Assembly: GCF_900156605.1 (NCBI RefSeq)
Contig: NZ_FTOA01000011.1
Coordinates: 1-64,000, forward strand
DNA from: Insolitispirillum peregrinum
GTDB lineage: Bacteria > Pseudomonadota > Alphaproteobacteria > Rhodospirillales > Rhodospirillaceae
Length of the DNA stretch: 64,000 bases
Direction: 5' to 3'
The position numbers and the translations under genes were made by a program. The notes beneath the pieces were generated by a model. That model worked only from the letters and a program-made list of their open reading frames with translations. It was not told the origin of the DNA and did not search any database. Every line of letters starts with the position of its first letter. The first letter of the stretch is position 1. Shown here piece by piece: positions 24,225 to 33,301 of the stretch.

Positions 24225-26474
24225 TCAGTTTTTAACGTAGCCATCATAGGCACCATAGCTGCCATAGTAGCCGTAGGAACCATAGCCGCCCCGGCCATTG
24301 GCGGGCAATTTCACTTGCGACAGGGCAATCCCGTTCACCCGAGCCCCAACCTTATCGAGATAGGCCAGTGCAGCCAGCACGGCATCCCGTGGCGTCTCAT
24401 TCCACTTCACCACAAAGACCACGCTATCAGAAACGGCACACAGAGCCTGTGCATCGGTGGTCGCAAGGCAGGGCGAGGCATCAATCACGATGCGGTCATA
24501 GTGCGATGCCAGCGCGGCCAGAACAGTCTCGAAATGCCCGCTGGCCAGCGCATTGCCGGAAAAGACCTCGATCTTCCCCGCCGGTAACAGGTCAAATCCG
24601 CCCCGTTCATCCCGGATCAGCAGGGACAACGGGTCCAGTGCCGGGTCCAGCAAAGCCTGCGTCAAGCCCCTCTCGGGGGTAACTCCACACAGGAGATGCT
24701 GTGTCGGACGGAGCAAATCGCCATCAATCACCAGCACCCGCCGCCCAACCGCCGCCAACGCCATGGCCAGATTACGCGACACAAAGCTCTTGCCTTCGCC
24801 CGGCACCGAAGACGTCACCAGCGTTACCTTGCCCCCCTGCCTGCCCGTACTCCCTTGCGGGGTATCCAGAACGGCGCGCAGGGAACGGAACGCATTGGCC
24901 AGACCAGAGCGGGGAGCATCCAGAATCGCATGGGTCAGCGCCTCTTTTTTCGCGCTTTTCACCCGCGGAATGCTGGCCAACAGCGGCAAACCGGTGATTT
25001 GTTCGACTTCCTCCGCCGAACGAATGCGCCCGTTCAGGCGGTCAAGCAGGAACACCAGCCCGACGCCGCCAAAAAACGACATCATGAAGGCCAGCGCGAT
25101 AACCCGCATCTGGCGCGGCGACGAGGGACGCACAGGGATTGCCGCTTCGGACAGAACACGGGCATTGGCGCGCTGGATGTTTTCCTGCTCGGCATCACGC
25201 TTGTAACGGCCGAGGAACGATTCATACAGGCTGCGGCTGGTCTCGGCCTGCCGTTCCAGTTCCCGCAGTTGCAGTTCGTATTCCCCGGCGGTATTCGAAC
25301 CCTTTTGCAGGTCTTTGATCTGCTGTTCCAGCGACTGAACCGCCGCCCGGCTGGCTTCGGTATCCGCCGTCAACGAAACGCCGACCTTTGAAATTTCCTG
25401 CCCGATCTTGGACCGCAGCTCCTGCAGATCAGCCCGCAGGCCGATGATGCGCGGATGCTGTTCACCATAGCTTTTGAGCGCCTCGGACAGTTCCCGCTGG
25501 GTGGAGGCTTCCTGTTCCCGCAGTCGTTGGATCAGCGAGGATTGCAGCACATCCGACGAGGTTTCCACCGCTCCGCCCGCCCGCAACTGTGCCGAACGGG
25601 CCTGTCGCTGGGCATAGTCCGAACGCGCCAGCACCAACCGGCTGTTCAACTCGACCAGTTGCTGGTCCAGCACGCTCTGCTGGCGGTCGCCTTTGCGGAC
25701 AGAGGCCAGATTATGTTTGCTGCGGAATCCTTCGGCTGCCTGCTCGGCAATCGCCACATCATGGCGCAGCTCTTCCAGACGCTGGCTCAGCCACTGGTTG
25801 GCCCGCCGCGTTTCTTCCAGACTGACATCCAGCCGGTCCACGATGTACATGTCAGCCAGAGTGTTGGCGATGCGGGCCGCCTTTTCACCATTATTGGCAG
25901 TGAAATCAATCGTCACCACATACGAACGCCGCGAGGTGGTCACCAGCAGCCGGGACAGGAACATACCTTCGATACGGGAGCGCAGAACACGGTCCTTGCC
26001 CTCCGGGGACAGAGCCTGCTCGCCGCTGGTCTGCCCGACCAGATAAGGCAGCGGGTTGATGGCCGAAAAGATTTCCCCGATCAGGGAGGGGGGGCGCAAC
26101 GTGGTATTGAATTCGGGGTCCTGATCCAGATCGAGCTTGCCGATGACTTTCTCAGCCAGAGCCCGCGACTGCATGATGTCGGCTTCGGTCTGGACGGCGG
26201 CTTCGTTCAGACGGCTTTTGCCGTAAGAGCGTTCCAGCAGGTTATCGCCAATATCCGGGGCTTCGATCAGAACGCTGACCCGTGCCGTATACAGGCGTTC
26301 GGCCTTGTACAGATAGGTTATCGCCGGAGCCAGCATCAGCAGGAAGACGGCAACGATAACCCAGCGCCCACGGCTGACAACGCCCAGCGCCCACCGGGCA
26401 CGTCGCCGGAACAGGTCGGGACTCACACTTTTCTCACCCAGCAATCCGGCCAATGCCGTTGTCTCCGCTGTCAA
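24225..26474 (-). CDS. Wzc-like polysaccharide co-polymerase with bacterial tyrosine kinase domain
   Basis: The 749-residue inner-membrane protein controls exopolysaccharide polymerisation and export. It has a Wzz domain with TM1 (~35-55) and coiled-coil/GNVR region (~200-430) ending at TM2 (~460-480), then a cytoplasmic BY-kinase domain. The kinase has Walker A VPGEGKSF, Walker A' VLVIDGDLLRP and Walker B DRIVIDASPC. The C-terminus has a Tyr cluster, seven Tyr in the last ~20 residues (GGYGSYGYYGSYGAYDGY), the usual autophosphorylation tail. It is part of the minus-strand EPS operon. Confidence 0.93.
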   Translation of the reverse strand: MTAETTALAGLLGEKSVSPDLFRRRARWALGVVSRGRWVIVAVFLLMLAPAITYLYKAERLYTARVSVLIEAPDIGDNLLERSYGKSRLNEAAVQTEADIMQSRALAEKVIGKLDLDQDPEFNTTLRPPSLIGEIFSAINPLPYLVGQTSGEQALSPEGKDRVLRSRIEGMFLSRLLVTTSRRSYVVTIDFTANNGEKAARIANTLADMYIVDRLDVSLEETRRANQWLSQRLEELRHDVAIAEQAAEGFRSKHNLASVRKGDRQQSVLDQQLVELNSRLVLARSDYAQRQARSAQLRAGGAVETSSDVLQSSLIQRLREQEASTQRELSEALKSYGEQHPRIIGLRADLQELRSKIGQEISKVGVSLTADTEASRAAVQSLEQQIKDLQKGSNTAGEYELQLRELERQAETSRSLYESFLGRYKRDAEQENIQRANARVLSEAAIPVRPSSPRQMRVIALAFMMSFFGGVGLVFLLDRLNGRIRSAEEVEQITGLPLLASIPRVKSAKKEALTHAILDAPRSGLANAFRSLRAVLDTPQGSTGRQGGKVTLVTSSVPGEGKSFVSRNLAMALAAVGRRVLVIDGDLLRPTQHLLCGVTPERGLTQALLDPALDPLSLLIRDERGGFDLLPAGKIEVFSGNALASGHFETVLAALASHYDRIVIDASPCLATTDAQALCAVSDSVVFVVKWNETPRDAVLAALAYLDKVGARVNGIALSQVKLPANGRGGYGSYGYYGSYGAYDGYVKN

Positions 26475-26522
26475 ACCACATCAGCCGGAATGCTGCGCAG
26501 CACTCCTGTTCCCAGCCCTGAA

Positions 26523-26676
26523 CCAGGGTGCGTCAAATCTGACGCACCCTGGTCTAACCTTTTGTCGTGCCGCAGTGATGATGCGCAAAACCAGTTCCCG
26601 TTTTTGCGCTCACTGCTCTGATTATAGTGCCGCAGTGATTCTGCGCAAAACCGGTTCCCACTTTTGCGCTCACTGC
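26523..26676. repeat. Perfect 13-bp hairpin followed by two family B (type II) hairpins
   Basis: CCAGGGTGCGTCA/TGACGCACCCTGG (26523-26552) has a 4-nt loop. Two B elements follow (26572-26616 and 26632-26676), both starting GCAGTGAT and ending TTTTGCGCTCACTGC. They lie between the OM barrel and autokinase genes, so they could act in processing or attenuation of the polycistronic message. Confidence 0.8.
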
Positions 26677-26682
26677 TCTGGA

Positions 26683-28017
26683 TCAGTACTGAATCCCCAA
26701 CCGCACCATACCGGTGGTCTGATTAAAGCCGCTGCTGGGCAGACTGGCAATCTTGCGCTTTTGACCCAGCTCGACCGAGGAATAGAGGTTTTCGTTGAAC
26801 AGATAGGTCCCCCGCACCGAGGCCGCGAAAATCTGCGACTCCAGGTTGGTTCCCCCCTGCTGATCATTGATTTCGTAGCTGAGGTTGCTGCCCAGGATCA
26901 CGTTGCGTTGCAACTCGTGGCGGATTTCCGTGCTGAACGCCGTGCGGATCACCGACGACGCCCCGACAGCGGTCGTTTCGTCAATGCTGCGCTCAACAGT
27001 AGGCAGGACGGTGGTCAGCTTGGTCGGCATCCAGTTGAACTGCGCCCGGGCATAGTAGCCCGACGGGTCCGAGAAGGTGCGGTCTTCGTAATCCCGCTCC
27101 ATGTAGCCCAACTGGAAGTCACCGCGAATCAGCTCGGACACATCCAGCCCGATCCCGGTGGAAACCCGATAGCCGTCGCTGTCACGCTGGCGACCATGCT
27201 GGTCCTGCTCATGGCGATAGCGCCGCTGTTGATACGTTCCTTCGCCAACCCACGAATAGCCCGGAATGAATTCATAGCTCTCCCGCAGGGACAGTTCATA
27301 CTCATTGCGGTTACGGAAGTGGGATGGCTCGATACCGGCGCTGGTCGGGGTGTCATCGATGTTACGATTCACCGCCAACAGGGCAACCGTTGATTTCAGG
27401 TCACCCAAATTGACCGTCACCGACGGATTGGCGGTCAAATACTGGTATTCTGTCGGGCGCAAACCACCGGCATCATCCAGACTGCCACGATTTTCGTGAT
27501 CCTTCACATAGGATAACAGGATGCTGGCATTGTCGGCCTTGTTGAAATCATAGCGGCCAGACAGCGACGCAAAACTGTTGGTGACACTTTCGCGGTCATG
27601 AATGTTGTATTCTTTCCGCTCACCCCGCACGGTGGCCGCGATTTCATGCTGATCAAAACGGGACTTCAGCATCATTTCCGGACGATAGGTGGTGATGGTG
27701 TCGTATTTGCCATCGGTGCTGGTCGCATAAATATTGCTGTTCCCGGTGACGTCAATTTCCATCTTCGGGAACAACAGGAACGAGCCCATCTCATAGCCGT
27801 GGGGCTGATAGGCATCCGGCGCAATGTCGGTATCTTTTTGATCCAGGGCCTCTTTCGGCGGCAGCAAGCCGTCTTTCTGCTTGCGGACGTCTTCCTTTTT
27901 CTGTCCGGCGGCATTTACTTCCGACGCACGTTCGTCCCCTGCTGCCCATGCAGGCGCACCAGCCACCCCGACAAGAGCAACCACACTGGTCAGCGCCATA
28001 TACCGAATCAATGACAT
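26683..28017 (-). CDS. Outer-membrane beta-barrel protein of EPS locus (BBP2-like)
   Basis: The 444-residue protein has a signal peptide (LTSVVALVGVAGAPAWAAGDE; AWA-A cleavage). A charged N-terminal segment is followed by many amphipathic beta strands with the alternating pattern typical of barrels. The final strand TTGMVRLGIQY ends in an aromatic residue, consistent with BAM recognition. This type (BBP2/DUF2320-like) is common beside Wza/Wzc genes in alphaproteobacteria and is thought to work in EPS secretion. ATG 28017 is chosen because the signal peptide starts there; the open frame runs to 28503 but adds unrelated residues. Confidence 0.82.
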   Translation of the reverse strand: MSLIRYMALTSVVALVGVAGAPAWAAGDERASEVNAAGQKKEDVRKQKDGLLPPKEALDQKDTDIAPDAYQPHGYEMGSFLLFPKMEIDVTGNSNIYATSTDGKYDTITTYRPEMMLKSRFDQHEIAATVRGERKEYNIHDRESVTNSFASLSGRYDFNKADNASILLSYVKDHENRGSLDDAGGLRPTEYQYLTANPSVTVNLGDLKSTVALLAVNRNIDDTPTSAGIEPSHFRNRNEYELSLRESYEFIPGYSWVGEGTYQQRRYRHEQDQHGRQRDSDGYRVSTGIGLDVSELIRGDFQLGYMERDYEDRTFSDPSGYYARAQFNWMPTKLTTVLPTVERSIDETTAVGASSVIRTAFSTEIRHELQRNVILGSNLSYEINDQQGGTNLESQIFAASVRGTYLFNENLYSSVELGQKRKIASLPSSGFNQTTGMVRLGIQY

Positions 28018-28431
28018 TGTCCGCCCTTTCAGGTCCGTCAGACCCAAGCCCCTGCATTCCAGAAAAATCTCATCGAGGTATAGCTTCTTGAGTTTTTCTG
28101 TCAAGGACAACAACAACCTTGACGATAAGAACGGGTGCGGGATGCCATTCTTTTCCATCAAGATGAGCATGAAACAGATAGATTGAAGGGCTATTGATCG
28201 CCATATCCGGGGCAGAAAAATCATCAACAGCTTTCTCGCCACGCAGATATGCCACCAATCCTGCGGGGATGACGACAGAACCATCAAGATACAAAGGCGG
28301 ATGTTCATCCTGTCGGGGAAAAATACCCTGAAATTTTGTACCCTATAACCAGAGCCTATTCTTGCGTGCATCGTACAGCGTGCTATATGATCGCCAGACT
28401 TGCTGATCCCACGAACGCAGCCGGAGGTTTT
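28018..28431. other. Intergenic region between divergent EPS genes
   Basis: About 410 bp of relatively A/T-rich sequence lies between the divergent OM-barrel gene and the exported Ala-rich protein. Both genes must have their promoters here, but I cannot assign one. A 74-codon open frame at 28070-28294 (minus) lacks a ribosome-binding site and a recognisable family. Confidence 0.4.
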
Positions 28432-29145
28432 ATGCGCCCGCTCATCCTTTGCCTCACCAGCGCCCTGGCTCTCGCCGTGGTCAGCCTGCCCGCCCATGCC
28501 CAACAGGCCGCCGGCCAGAGCCGGGCTGCGGCACAGGCCATGCCCCCTGCCCTGCAGGCTGCGGTCCTCAGTGGCAACAGTGCCGCCATCCAGCGGGCAA
28601 TCACCACCCTGTCACAGGGCAATCCCGCCGCCATGGCCTCGCTGGCGGGTCAGGTGATGACCGCGGCCGAAGGCATGGTCGCCACCAACCCCACAGCGGC
28701 AGCAGCAGCGGCAGCCAGCGCCAGCACGATTGCCGCCCAACCCGCCGTTATCGCCGCCGCACCGCAAAGCGCCCTGTCGCTGGTGGTCAGCGCCAACCGT
28801 ATTGCGATCAATCCGGTGGTCCAGCAGGTGGCCCCGGCGGTCAGCGCCGCCATTTCCGTGTCCGCCACCCAGGTTGCCAGCAATCCGCAGGTCTTTCAGG
28901 TGGCCCCGACGGCGGCCCTGCAAGTGATGTCGGACGCCTACAACTCGGTGTCCTCGCCAGCGATCGCCGCCGCCGCCCCCAATGCCGTCCAAAGTGTGAC
29001 CGCCTCGTTGACCCAGGCCTCGGCGAACCCGCAAATCGCGGCAGCCATGGCCGAAAGTGGTCAGGTCATCACCGCCATTCTGACCAAACAACCGCTGCCG
29101 GCCTCGGTTCAGGACAGCATCGTTGCCCGCGGCACAGCCTCCTGA
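28432..29145 (+). CDS. Exported Ala-rich protein, unknown function
   Basis: The 237-residue protein has a signal peptide (LCLTSALALAVVSLPAHAQQ; AHA-Q cleavage). The mature part is rich in Ala, Ser, Val and Gln, with recurring N-P segments (INPVVQQVAPAVSAAI, SNPQVFQVAPTAALQV, ANPQIAAAMAESGQ), which suggests a degenerate internal repeat of ~35-40 residues, probably helical. CGGAGG precedes the ATG. It is divergent from the OM barrel and followed by the flippase gene, so it is likely part of the polysaccharide locus. I do not recognise the family. Confidence 0.7.
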   Translation: MRPLILCLTSALALAVVSLPAHAQQAAGQSRAAAQAMPPALQAAVLSGNSAAIQRAITTLSQGNPAAMASLAGQVMTAAEGMVATNPTAAAAAAASASTIAAQPAVIAAAPQSALSLVVSANRIAINPVVQQVAPAVSAAISVSATQVASNPQVFQVAPTAALQVMSDAYNSVSSPAIAAAAPNAVQSVTASLTQASANPQIAAAMAESGQVITAILTKQPLPASVQDSIVARGTAS

Positions 29146-29218
29146 GCGGGGCTGAGGCACTCTGTCGACTCCGGCTTTTCATACGATATGGCGACGGGCT
29201 CTCCATCCTCTGGGACCA

Positions 29219-30370
29219 GTGGGAGCACAGGGTCTTGGGCAAGCCTGTAATTTTGCCTGCCAGTTGGCCCTGATCGCCTTGCTGGGCAAAGAGGCGTTCG
29301 TTTCGCTCGGGCTGGGCCTGATGGCCGCCAACAGTGTTGTTTTCCTGGGTGAGATCGGCCTCGGCACCTATTTCCTGCGCGAAAGCGCCACCCGTGACGA
29401 CTGGCTGCCACGCTGGCAAATGGCGACCGGCAGCCGCCTTGTCGGCGTGTTGATCGCCTTCGTACTGGCATGGGTGGCCATTGCGTGGGCTGCCCCCGCG
29501 CCGACCACCGCCCATAGCGTCCTGCTGTGGGGTATTCCCGGACTGCTGGCCTCGGTGGCCAATCCCTTGCCAATCCTGTTCGGGCTGGGGCACATCCGCA
29601 CGGCATCCTTTGCCCTCTTCAGCCGCTTTGTGCTGCAAAGTCTGCTCTGCCTGCTGATTGCGGCAGTGCTCCCCCTCCACAGCGCGATGGGCATCGGGCT
29701 GGCCTTTTCTGCCGGGTTGATCCTGCAGGTGATCATCGGACAGTGGGCAGGATTGCCACCAGCGACCCTGTGCCCCCGCCGTCCGCGATCCTTGCCGCCC
29801 CCCGCCGCCATGCGTCTGTGGGCCCTGTCGCTGGTTGGCACCTTGCACGACCGCTCCCTGCCGTTCATCGTCAGCACCATCCGCCCGGATTTGCTCGCCG
29901 TTGTACTGCTGGGCGTGCAGGTCCTGCAGACGTTATCCGGTATCCTCAGCCAGCTTGATCGCCTGTTGATCCCAGCGACAGCCCGCACCGGCGACATGCC
30001 CCCGGCAGCATTCGTTCCCCTGTTGCACAAACTGCTGTTTCTCAGCGGAGCCATCGCACTGACCATCATGCTCACGGCCATCGTCTGGCTGCCGGATCAC
30101 CGGGCAGCGGTGGTGATTTTTGCCTGTGAATGGGTTTTCGGCGTCGGCGAAGGGGCCGTCTTTGCCTTTTTGTTTGCCCGCGCGGCAGAACGCCCGGTCA
30201 CCCACCTGATGCTGGTTGTGGTCCCGCTGTCAACCATCGTTCAGGTCTCGCTCAGTGGTGTGCTGCCGCTGGAAGCCATGCTGACATTACGGCTGCTGGT
30301 CGTGACACTGGTTGCACTACAGATGCGGCGCAGCTTCCGTGCCCTTACCCCGTCCTCCGCGCCAGCCTGA
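29219..30370 (+). CDS. Wzx-type polysaccharide flippase, membrane protein
   Basis: This is a 383-residue polytopic membrane protein with about 10-11 TM segments, resembling MATE/MVF-superfamily lipid-linked saccharide flippases (QGLGQACNFACQLALIALLGKEAFVSLGLGLMAANSVVFLGEIGLGTYFLRE is a typical TM1-TM2 region). It is somewhat short for Wzx. The GTG at 29219 has no strong ribosome-binding site; in-frame coding potential continues upstream to about 29186 (I-W-R-R-A-L-H-P-L-G-P), so the true start may be an unusual codon. It overlaps the convergent methyltransferase-WecG gene by 26 bp. Confidence 0.75.
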   Translation: MGAQGLGQACNFACQLALIALLGKEAFVSLGLGLMAANSVVFLGEIGLGTYFLRESATRDDWLPRWQMATGSRLVGVLIAFVLAWVAIAWAAPAPTTAHSVLLWGIPGLLASVANPLPILFGLGHIRTASFALFSRFVLQSLLCLLIAAVLPLHSAMGIGLAFSAGLILQVIIGQWAGLPPATLCPRRPRSLPPPAAMRLWALSLVGTLHDRSLPFIVSTIRPDLLAVVLLGVQVLQTLSGILSQLDRLLIPATARTGDMPPAAFVPLLHKLLFLSGAIALTIMLTAIVWLPDHRAAVVIFACEWVFGVGEGAVFAFLFARAAERPVTHLMLVVVPLSTIVQVSLSGVLPLEAMLTLRLLVVTLVALQMRRSFRALTPSSAPA

Positions 30371-31808
30371 GCCGACACAGCGCCCACAGGAACCGTGAGT
30401 TGGTAGAGACATAGCGCGGCCCCAGCCGGGCAGGTTCCTGCATCAAGCGATAGAACCACTCCATCCCGCATTTTTGCACCCACAGCGGTGCCCGCCGTCG
30501 ATCCCCCACCAGCACATCCAGTGAGCCCCCCACCCCAAACGCGAACGGGATGCCGGTCTGGCGGTGGATTTTCTCCAGAAACAGATCCTGCCGGGGATAG
30601 GGTAAAGCCACAATCAGACAGTCGGCTCCGCTGGCTGCCGCTTGCTGCGCGACCTCCTGATCCTGCCCGGCGGAAAAATAGCCATCGTGCCACCCGGCAA
30701 TCTGCAAGGCCGGATGGCGCAAGCGCAAACACTGCACCGCCCGCTCCATGACCTCGGCACGGGCTCCGATCAGATAGGGCCGCCATCCCTGTTCTGCACA
30801 GCGAGCCATCACCACCGTCAGCAGGTCAACGCCGGTGGTGCGCTCGCGCACCTCGTTGCCTAACCATTGCAGTCCCCACAACACACCCATCCCGTCGACC
30901 ACCGCCGCATCGGCGGTCAGGAGAGCGTGCCGGAAATCCGCATCCCCCCATGCTTCCACCACTTTGGCGACATTCAGATCAGCGACACGGAAAAAGCGGC
31001 GGGTTCGCATCGCCTCCACCCCGGCCGCGACCAACGACGCCATCGTCCAATGGGTTTCAAACGGAATTCCCCAATAAAAGGCCCGCTGATCCTCGCTGGA
31101 CAGCAAGCGGTCCCATTCGACTCCCGGCCTTGACGGCAGCCGGTGCGGCAGATCGACCAGAGAACGCCCGCCCTGAGAGCTGTCGTGAGACTCAGCGTCA
31201 CGAACAGCTTCTTGCCACAGATGCCCCGCCAGTCTGGCCTGCCCGGCTTTGGCCGGGATTCCCCGCAGCCCGGCGGCGTTCAGGGCCCAGCCTAACGATG
31301 CCGACGTCAAGCGCAGCAGGCTATCAGCCTCACCGTCGCTCACCTCGATCACCAGCCGCCCCTGTGGTGCCAGCACGCGCGCCAGTTGGCGCACCAAAGA
31401 CAGCGGTTCAGGCACAACGTCGAGGCTGTCCATCAGCAGGATCAGATCAAAAGGCCCGGCGGCAACCACCTCGGCCCACGGCAAGGCATCGCCGCGAATC
31501 AGGATTGCCTGCGGGCAGAGGGTCGCCAGCGCGGCCAACAATGCCCCCCCTGCCGGAGCCGCATCCAGAATCCGGGGCTTTGCAGGCAGGTCGGCCGCCA
31601 GCGCCAGCGCCCGCCGCCATGCCCTTTGCGGCAACCGCTGTTCATTCTCCGCCCTTGGCTGCCCCGGTTGAGCCAGCGGAACAGGGTCACGATAGACAGC
31701 ACCACAGGTGCCACAGGTCACCCAGCCCTGACCGGCTTGCCCGGTGCTGGTACCACACAGCCGACACAGCCCCCCCATCAGCCCGGCCTGATCTCCTGCC
31801 CTGTTCAT
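30345..31808 (-). CDS. Zinc-ribbon methyltransferase fused to WecG/TagA-type glycosyltransferase
   Basis: The 487-residue protein has two enzymatic parts. Residues 15-35 hold a zinc ribbon (C15-x2-C18, C32-x2-C35). Residues ~70-200 resemble a class I SAM methyltransferase with a degenerate motif I (RILDAAPAGGALL). From ~245 it is a WecB/TagA/CpsF glycosyltransferase: FFRVADLNVAKVVEAWGD, ADAAVVDGMGVLWGLQWLG, RPYLIGARAEVMERAV and VALPYPRQDLFLE. WecG/TagA enzymes transfer ManNAc-type sugars to polyprenyl-linked acceptors. The start overlaps the beta-helix gene stop (ATGA), so the genes are translationally coupled. Confidence 0.83.
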   Translation of the reverse strand: MNRAGDQAGLMGGLCRLCGTSTGQAGQGWVTCGTCGAVYRDPVPLAQPGQPRAENEQRLPQRAWRRALALAADLPAKPRILDAAPAGGALLAALATLCPQAILIRGDALPWAEVVAAGPFDLILLMDSLDVVPEPLSLVRQLARVLAPQGRLVIEVSDGEADSLLRLTSASLGWALNAAGLRGIPAKAGQARLAGHLWQEAVRDAESHDSSQGGRSLVDLPHRLPSRPGVEWDRLLSSEDQRAFYWGIPFETHWTMASLVAAGVEAMRTRRFFRVADLNVAKVVEAWGDADFRHALLTADAAVVDGMGVLWGLQWLGNEVRERTTGVDLLTVVMARCAEQGWRPYLIGARAEVMERAVQCLRLRHPALQIAGWHDGYFSAGQDQEVAQQAAASGADCLIVALPYPRQDLFLEKIHRQTGIPFAFGVGGSLDVLVGDRRRAPLWVQKCGMEWFYRLMQEPARLGPRYVSTNSRFLWALCRLRLARRTG

Positions 31809-33301
31809 GATGTTCCTTCAATCACCGGGTCCAGCACCAGATGGTTTGCCGAAACCCGGTCAAAGCTGTTATCGCGGATCAACAGATCCTCGACCTGCAA
31901 CCGCTGGAGTGCTGGCGGCAGAATGGCCCGGATCAAGGGCTGGCCGTCTTCACCACAGCGTTCAAAACGGTTCCGGTCGATTTCAAGGCCGCGCAAAACC
32001 GACTGCGGACGGTCCCCCACCGCCAGCTCCAACGGCTTTGCCAGTCCGCTGAAGACGTTATCCCGCACCCGCACGGCACTGGCATCAACCACCCGCACAC
32101 CGGTGCGCCGCATGTCGCCGCCATCACCGCCATCCAGCCGGTTGCCCTGCACGGTGATCGCCCGGCTTCCCCGGTCCACCGCAATCGCCCGTGCCATACC
32201 CTGCACGATGTTGTCGCTGATGATCACCGCGTCGATGGTCTGCGGGTGGGCAAAATTCAGCAGGACAATGCCACTCAGAGTCGGCTCGCGGCTGGTGCTG
32301 CTCAACACGTTGCCCTGCACAACGCCATGACGGCTGCCATCGCGCAGCAAAATGCCCGAGCTGTTGGCAATCGCGGCATCAAAATGCACGGTGTTGTTGG
32401 CGATGACAAAATCCTCGACCCAGTTCAGCTCAATCGCCGCATCAACCAGCGTTGCGAACTCAAAGCGGTTGCCGCTGATCTCGACATGACGCAACACGGT
32501 ATGCGGGCTACCGCCCAGAATATAGATGGCGTTCTGCACCTTCACCGAGCCGACCACACCGGAAAAGCTGTTGCCGACCACCCGGATACCGCCCCCCATG
32601 GCAGGCTCCTGACTGCTGGTGGCGCTGGCGATATACAGTCCGGGGACATTGCTGTTATCGGCAAAAACGCAGTCTTCGATCAGCAGGTCCTGCACGCTCT
32701 GCCCCCCGGAAACCTCGGGACGCGGGCCGAGCATCACCCCACCGCCACCGCTATGCCCGTCGCCGCCATGCTCAAAACGGCAGCGCCGGAGGGCGACAGT
32801 GCGCAAGGCCGTCCGCAGGTGCAAAAGAAAGCCTTCCTGCCCCGAACGCGACACCACCAGTTGCCGTCCCCGGTTGCCGCGAAATCCCAAATCCTGCACG
32901 GCCAGATCCTGCAAAATCCCGGACGGGTCGGCATTGACCAGATTAAAGGGCTTTTCGGTTCCCGGACCATCGGCAATCAGGACCGAGCGCGCTGCCCCGT
33001 CCCCCTGCCAGCATTGCCCCGACCGTGCCACCAGCGGAGCCGTCAGGCGATATTGCCCGGCAGGGAACACCAGCCGTGCCGCCCCGGACTCGATCGCCCG
33101 CTGTAAAGCCGCCGTATCATCGTGTTCGCCGTCACCTTTGGCCCCAAAGGCCCGGACAGAAGCCCCCTGCCCGTTATCAGACGGCAACAGCAGGCGCGCC
33201 ACCCCACCCCCGGCAAGCCCCCCGGCTGCGGTTGCGGCCAGCAGTCGCAAAAAGCGGCGACGCCCCAAACGGCGGATCAGGCGGCGAGCCGGGTGCGCCA
33301 C
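31805..33301 (-). CDS. Tat-exported right-handed beta-helix protein
   Basis: The 498-residue protein has a twin-arginine signal (RRLGRRRFLRLLAATAAGGLAGG, residues ~9-31). The mature part starts ASVRAFGAKGDGEHDDTAALQRAI, the pectate-lyase-3 or phage-tailspike beta-helix entry motif. Repeated short strands with N-x-x-x-N/D/G ladders (GNRFEF, NNTVHF, DNIVQG, GNRLDG, DNVFSG) show a parallel beta-helix. A polysaccharide lyase, epimerase or binding role in the EPS locus is inferred; catalytic residues are not identified. It overlaps the epimerase gene by 25 bp. Confidence 0.82.
   Translation of the reverse strand: MAHPARRLIRRLGRRRFLRLLAATAAGGLAGGGVARLLLPSDNGQGASVRAFGAKGDGEHDDTAALQRAIESGAARLVFPAGQYRLTAPLVARSGQCWQGDGAARSVLIADGPGTEKPFNLVNADPSGILQDLAVQDLGFRGNRGRQLVVSRSGQEGFLLHLRTALRTVALRRCRFEHGGDGHSGGGGVMLGPRPEVSGGQSVQDLLIEDCVFADNSNVPGLYIASATSSQEPAMGGGIRVVGNSFSGVVGSVKVQNAIYILGGSPHTVLRHVEISGNRFEFATLVDAAIELNWVEDFVIANNTVHFDAAIANSSGILLRDGSRHGVVQGNVLSSTSREPTLSGIVLLNFAHPQTIDAVIISDNIVQGMARAIAVDRGSRAITVQGNRLDGGDGGDMRRTGVRVVDASAVRVRDNVFSGLAKPLELAVGDRPQSVLRGLEIDRNRFERCGEDGQPLIRAILPPALQRLQVEDLLIRDNSFDRVSANHLVLDPVIEGTS

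Noticed and set aside
28070-28294. 74-codon minus-strand gene between the EPS genes
   Set aside because: No ribosome-binding site, no family resemblance, and it lies in the A/T-rich promoter region.
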